Of a stretch of DNA of 37,255 nucleotides, positions 33,401 through 37,255 are shown in pieces (position 1 is the first letter of the stretch; each line of letters begins with the position of its first letter). A program made the position numbers and the translations under genes. The stretch is from Trichosphaerium sp. ATCC 40318 (taxonomy: Eukaryota; Discosea; Flabellinia; Trichosidae). A model generated the notes under the pieces. The model made no database searches, had not been told where the DNA came from, and saw only the letters and a program-made list of their open reading frames with translations. The DNA is taken from the NCBI GenBank assembly GCA_038496445.1, contig JALMLS010000106.1, positions 1 to 37,255 on the forward strand. The letters run 5' to 3'.

Positions 33401-35385
33401 GCAATTCTGTCAAGCTTAATCATTTCTCTCATATAATCTCGCTTTGATATGTATCCAATATCTTTCAAGTAATACATCTCACCAGCAGCGTATCCAGATT
33501 CAGCAGCTTGTGGAGGGGTTATCCATTCATGCCTAGAGAGTACTTTATTAGCAAAGAAATCAATTGAATTACAAAAAAGAAGAAAAAATTACGAAAGGAA
33601 CAAGTTCAAAAAGAAATATCCTTTCCCACTCTAAAAATGCTATAACTATTATTTTTCTTTCGATATTTCCTTTAAATACACACTATGCTATACGTAGCAT
33701 AGCCAAATTTAAAAATAGAGCGTCAAGTGTAAGAATTGAGTTTACAAAAAAAATAGAAAAAAAGCAGTTTCGATCTTGTTTTAGACATACCACCAACGAT
33801 AGGCATCAACACGTGGATTGACATCTAACACATGATCATCCGCTACATCATGTAATTGACCAGTTCTTAACCGAGCAGGTTTTCCGAGAGGAGTAAAGAC
33901 ACCAAGTGCACGTCTCATCTGACGGAAAGGTTGAATAATAGGATTAGGTAAACCCAATCGACGGAATATTGTATCATCTCTTGGTGGCACATTTCTGAAA
34001 TATGTTGGGTTCTGCAATAAACCAAATCGTTCACCAAGTGTAGGATTGTCTAAAATACGAAAAAGTCAAAAAACGTGCACACAAACGCGAGTAGAATAAA
34101 AAAAAAAAGAAAAAAAAAAAGATCTTCAAATAATAATATGACGTACATATTGGAAGCGTCTGCAATTGATTGTACACATGCCACTTTTGCATTATATCAC
34201 GAGGATGTAATGGATTAAGATCCATCTTATTACCCATTTCATCAACTCGAGGTTGAAGTACATCTCGTCTTATACGCTGTATCTCAGCATAGTGACCTGT
34301 CTTCATCCTAAACCATTCCACTTCACGATCTAATAAAAAGCCATGGATTTAGTACAATTTAACATAGTAATAATCGCGTAACTAAACAACAGGGACATTG
34401 GTAAAGCAAGATATGATCAATGTTAAGGACAGTTTTTCGCTGGAAAAAAAAAAAAGAAGAAACAACACAAACAAAAATTATTGTGACAACTTACCGAAAA
34501 TCTCCGGATACTTCCTTCCAAGAAGATATTTTGAAGGATCTGTTATCTTTACACCATGCTCCAAAAAAAAATCTTGTGTTTGTTTAAACTCTTCTGGAGA
34601 TTTCCATTGTGAAGCTAGACAGAACAGTGTTAAGGGTAATGACTTCCAATAAATAATGATCTTAATTCTTACGTGGAGGTATCATATCTTCTTCTTCTGC
34701 ACCCTCACCCTTTTCTGCCTCTGTTGCTGCAGCATAGTATTCACGTATACCATCTTGAAGGCCCTACAAGGTATTTAAGGTTGATTTAGGAAAAACGCTT
34801 TAAAATCGCTTAAAATCGTTTAAAATATGCACTCTGAGCGTAGTCGCTACTATTTATGCGTGTTGCGTGTGCTAGAGCATTAATCTGATAAAATACGTTT
34901 GGACAAACACGAAAAGTCAAAAATGCTTCGTGCGCCATTTCCTACTTACATCTTCATCTTTTTTTAATCGTTCAGCTCTGGCATCCATAAACTCTTCAGT
35001 CGCGTGGGAACCAGTTTGAAACTCTGAATTCCATTCTGCCTGCTTCTTTTGCGATTCAGGCTAGTTCATACGTGAGATCAAAGGCGAAATAGCGGTATAA
35101 AAGGAGAAATAATGTATACATCGTCATTCACTGCGTATCGCTTTGCTATTGGCTCTCTCGCTCCAAATGATCCATGTACTCCAGGTTCATCGTAATCCAT
35201 GTAATTTGTTAAACGTGGAAGGTCAGGCTCTGGTTTGAACCCAAACTCAGCTTCCATCTCCTCTTCCATCCTTTTTCTAGTCTCCTCATCCTTTTTTCTG
35301 GTATCCTCATCAACGCCAGCGTTCTTTTCTTCGCCTTTATTGTTTTCGTTGTTTTCTTTGGGTCCATCGCAATACCGTCGTACAT
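30414..35385 (-). CDS. Large multi-exon protein, about 1,060 residues, unknown family
   Basis: About 16-18 exons can be chained in frame from ATG 35385. The first exon, ATGTACGACG, is followed by a 43-nt intron, then EEKNAGVDEDTRKKDEE, DLPRLTNYMDYDEPGVHGSF, PSQWKSPEEFKQTQDFF, EWFRMKTGHYAEIQRIRRDV, FRNVPPRDDTIFRRLGLPNP, DAYRWWY and a long exon 33477-32900 with a nine-lysine run. A predicted membrane segment (AMGIAWVIVTI joined to GGIIVSILVVYRYI) lies about 60% along. The C-terminal part holds QQGHFPMPIEQKYHIFPRVD, a long acidic helical exon (31440-30815), YIDPKYIGKGDEIYYGKLPE and WPYPYPPSHHLF, ending at TGA 30414-30416. The W/Y/P-rich style and single helix recall lineage-specific subunits of mitochondrial complexes, but no homologue is recognised. 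Two adjacent genes cannot be fully excluded. Confidence 0.7.
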
Positions 35386-35842
35386 GGCTATTAGAGGTTG
35401 AATGGTGAGCGATTTAATGAAGTTTGGCAGGAAAGTATACAATTAACGAACAAAAGTCGCGTACGGTGGTAGTGCATTATGTAATGTAGGCTTTCGTATC
35501 AATAACCCGCCTGAACGAGAGCGTAGAATACTGTTTGTTTTTTTAGTGGTTGCATAGTATCTCTGAGTGCTAAGAGGTTAGCGTAAAATAGCTTGGACAG
35601 TAAAATAGCTTTTCCATGCCTTTGATTGCCTAGGGGCGTAATATTGCTTGCCCCTAACAAGGTACGTAAGCCTCGTTAGGGCTCTCGACATTAGTGAGCT
35701 CAAACAGAAAACTGAAAGAAATGGCTTGATCGCTAATACATTTATACCAACTTAATTGGAGATAATATTACGTCACACGCTGCTATAACTTCAAGAAAAG
35801 GGTTCGTACAAAGAATAGCCAAGTAATCAGATCGGCCAACCA
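35386..35842. other. Divergent upstream region between the large unknown gene and the PPR gene
   Basis: A 457-bp shared 5' region. It contains paired hairpin-forming sequences at 35631-35681 and no supported open frame. Confidence 0.5.
35631..35681. repeat. Two overlapping inverted repeats sharing one arm
   Basis: TAGGGGC (35631-35637) pairs with GCCCCTA (35650-35656). The overlapping CCCTAAC (35652-35658) pairs with GTTAGGG (35675-35681). The middle arm can pair with either neighbour, giving two mutually exclusive hairpins in a divergent promoter region. Confidence 0.5.
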
Positions 35843-37255
35843 ATGTTCCTCAAATCGGCTGTGTGGTACCACAATACGCGCAATACCACCAAAACAAAGC
35901 GACCCGCCACGTTCAGAAAGTTTCACTCCCAAAGAGTGCTTAAAATTAAACAAGGCTACACTGACATACACCCGAAGATCAAAAGAGACGGTTTCAGTGT
36001 CGCTAAACGCGAAAAGAGCAAACCTGAACCGTCTGTGCGTGCAGCGGACCTTGCATTGTCTGACAATAGCAGACTAGAAAAGGTGGACAAAATGCGTTTG
36101 GCGTTGGCTAAAAAACAATACGATATGGTAACAGAATTATACCAAAGGTTGCCAATGGATATGAAAACACCAACAACAACATCCATAGCAATAGACGCTT
36201 TATTCAGACAAGGACAGTTGCTTAAAGTTGATTCTTTTTACCAGGCGTATAAAGTGCGTAACCTGGTTTCGTCAGTGCTTCTTTCGGTGATGATTAGGGG
36301 ATACAGGCAAGTCTTATTCGTATTAGCGTTGGTGTTAACCCAACTCCGCTTTTTTTCTTGTTTTTTGAAACTTTTTCTTTGTCTCTCACTATGTGACGGA
36401 TTGTTTGGCCTCTTGTCAGTTATGGTGTACAGTATAGTACAAAACAGAGTATATAACTGACGGTGGTCTAAATTACTGAAAGGACGAGGAAACTATCGTG
36501 CTTTTTTCTTTTTTATTTTTGCTCTTTTTCAGACATCATTAAAAAACGTGCTGAGGTTTTCAATAATCTACACGTCATCTAATAATTTACTTAGCTCCGC
36601 TGGTCGTATCGAACCAGCACTAGAGTTACTAGAAGATGCAAAATCAACTAACACTTTCATAACTAACCAGGTACCTTTTTTTTCCGTTTTTTTTTGAGCT
36701 GCTTTGTTATACTCTAGACGCTCTTGAGGACGTTTAATATATTATTCTAAGCGTTCATCATTTATATAGGCCTTTCATAGTCTATTGGCTGCTCTTTATG
36801 ATAGAGATATGATCACAGAGATTGAAGAAGCTTACAAATGCATGCATATTGTTAAAAGAAAAAATAAAAGAGGATTAGAAAGTGACATAGCAATGTTGCG
36901 GCATTATACAAGGGCTGGGGAAGTTGAAAAAATAGTAAAAGTACGTCGTATAAAAAATAACAACCTCTTTCTGATCAAGGTTGCCTGGAAGCTTCAGCAA
37001 GACGTCTGTCTGTTTTTTTTCTTTCTTTTCTTTAAGTCTATTAAGCCAGTTTTTTTAACTAAGTCATAGTTCTGTGAACCTCTACGTAATGTACCGTTAC
37101 ACAACGTTGCAACCGCTTTATACAAACAAATGGCATTGTCTCTATCTATTTGTGATAGAGAAGCTGGATATTTACTCTACCAACTTTGTCTACAAGCTAA
37201 AGACCTTGTACGTGTTACAAAACAAAAAAAAAAAACCTCTTCAAACTGTTTTTTC
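35843..37255 (+). CDS. Pentatricopeptide-repeat (PPR) protein, 5' part, probably organellar
   Basis: RNA-binding helical-repeat protein, cut by the window end. The N-terminus (MFLKSAVWYHNTRNTTKTKR, basic and hydroxylated with no acidic residues) fits a mitochondrial targeting peptide. PPR-like helices follow: KMRLALAKKQYDMVTELYQR, TSIAIDALFRQGQLLKVDSF, then NLLSSAGRIEPALELLEDA and FHSLLAALYDRDMITEIEEA, AMLRHYTRAGEVEKIVK and a further exon ending LCLQAKDL before GTACGT. Exons: 35843-36310, 36533-36670, 36770-36940, about 37070-37202, all phase 0. The usual role of the family is processing, stability or translation of mitochondrial transcripts. Introns contain T-runs. RNA target unknown. Confidence 0.78.

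Noticed and set aside
35630-35690. tRNA gene
   Set aside because: Only hairpins are present; no cloverleaf, A-box or B-box arrangement.

Overview
This is eukaryotic nuclear DNA from a free-living-protist type of genome. It has spliceosomal introns, mostly 42-120 nt, dense GT...AG boundaries and some GC...AG ones, standard stop codons and AATAAA signals downstream of genes. Gene content (actin, M14 carboxypeptidase, BTB-BACK, PPR, EGF-like membrane protein, ankyrin-PARP, F-box/MORN) suits an amoeboid or flagellate protist. The lineage cannot be fixed from the sequence alone. No tRNA, rRNA, CRISPR or transposase was seen.

Layout. 1-626 (-): 5' part of a divergent actin with a shortened D-loop. 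1520-2605 (+): ricin-B-type beta-trefoil protein. 2924-6963 (-): ankyrin-PARP copy 1. 7790-9976 (-): type I membrane protein with two EGF-like modules. 10450-12813 (-): LamG-BTB-BACK protein, divergent from 13038-14924 (+), a secreted zinc carboxypeptidase. 16076-17699 (+): Golgi-type glycosyltransferase. 18082-18563 (+): probable small membrane protein. 18708-22476 (+): ankyrin-PARP copy 2, with a decayed 3' tail to 22818. 22978-23269 (-) and 23297-24901 (+): a 73-aa protein and an F-box/MORN-repeat protein whose ATGs are separated by only 27 bp. 25070-28839 (-): ankyrin-PARP copy 3. 29280-30229: weak small ORFs and a kinase-like relic. 30414-35385 (-): a roughly 1,060-aa multi-exon protein of unknown family. 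35843-end (+): PPR protein.

The most distinctive part is a family of three ankyrin-PARP genes, in -, +, - orientation, within 26 kb. Each predicted protein has a short helical N-terminus, 7-9 ankyrin repeats (each repeat is exactly one 99-nt exon with phase-1 introns), a conserved unknown domain, a B-box-like Cys/His zinc site, a second CxCxxC site, a PARP-type ADP-ribosyltransferase domain that keeps H, Y and E, a basic/acidic linker and a heptad coiled coil. The overall plan resembles tankyrase, with a zinc module added and the SAM domain missing. An F-box/MORN gene sits between copies 2 and 3, and a BTB-BACK gene is nearby, so the window is rich in possible ubiquitin-ligase adaptors and an ADP-ribosylation family. 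Any functional link between them is inference.

Exon joins were made by eye from splice signals, reading frame and comparison among paralogues. Joins stated as uncertain should be treated so.
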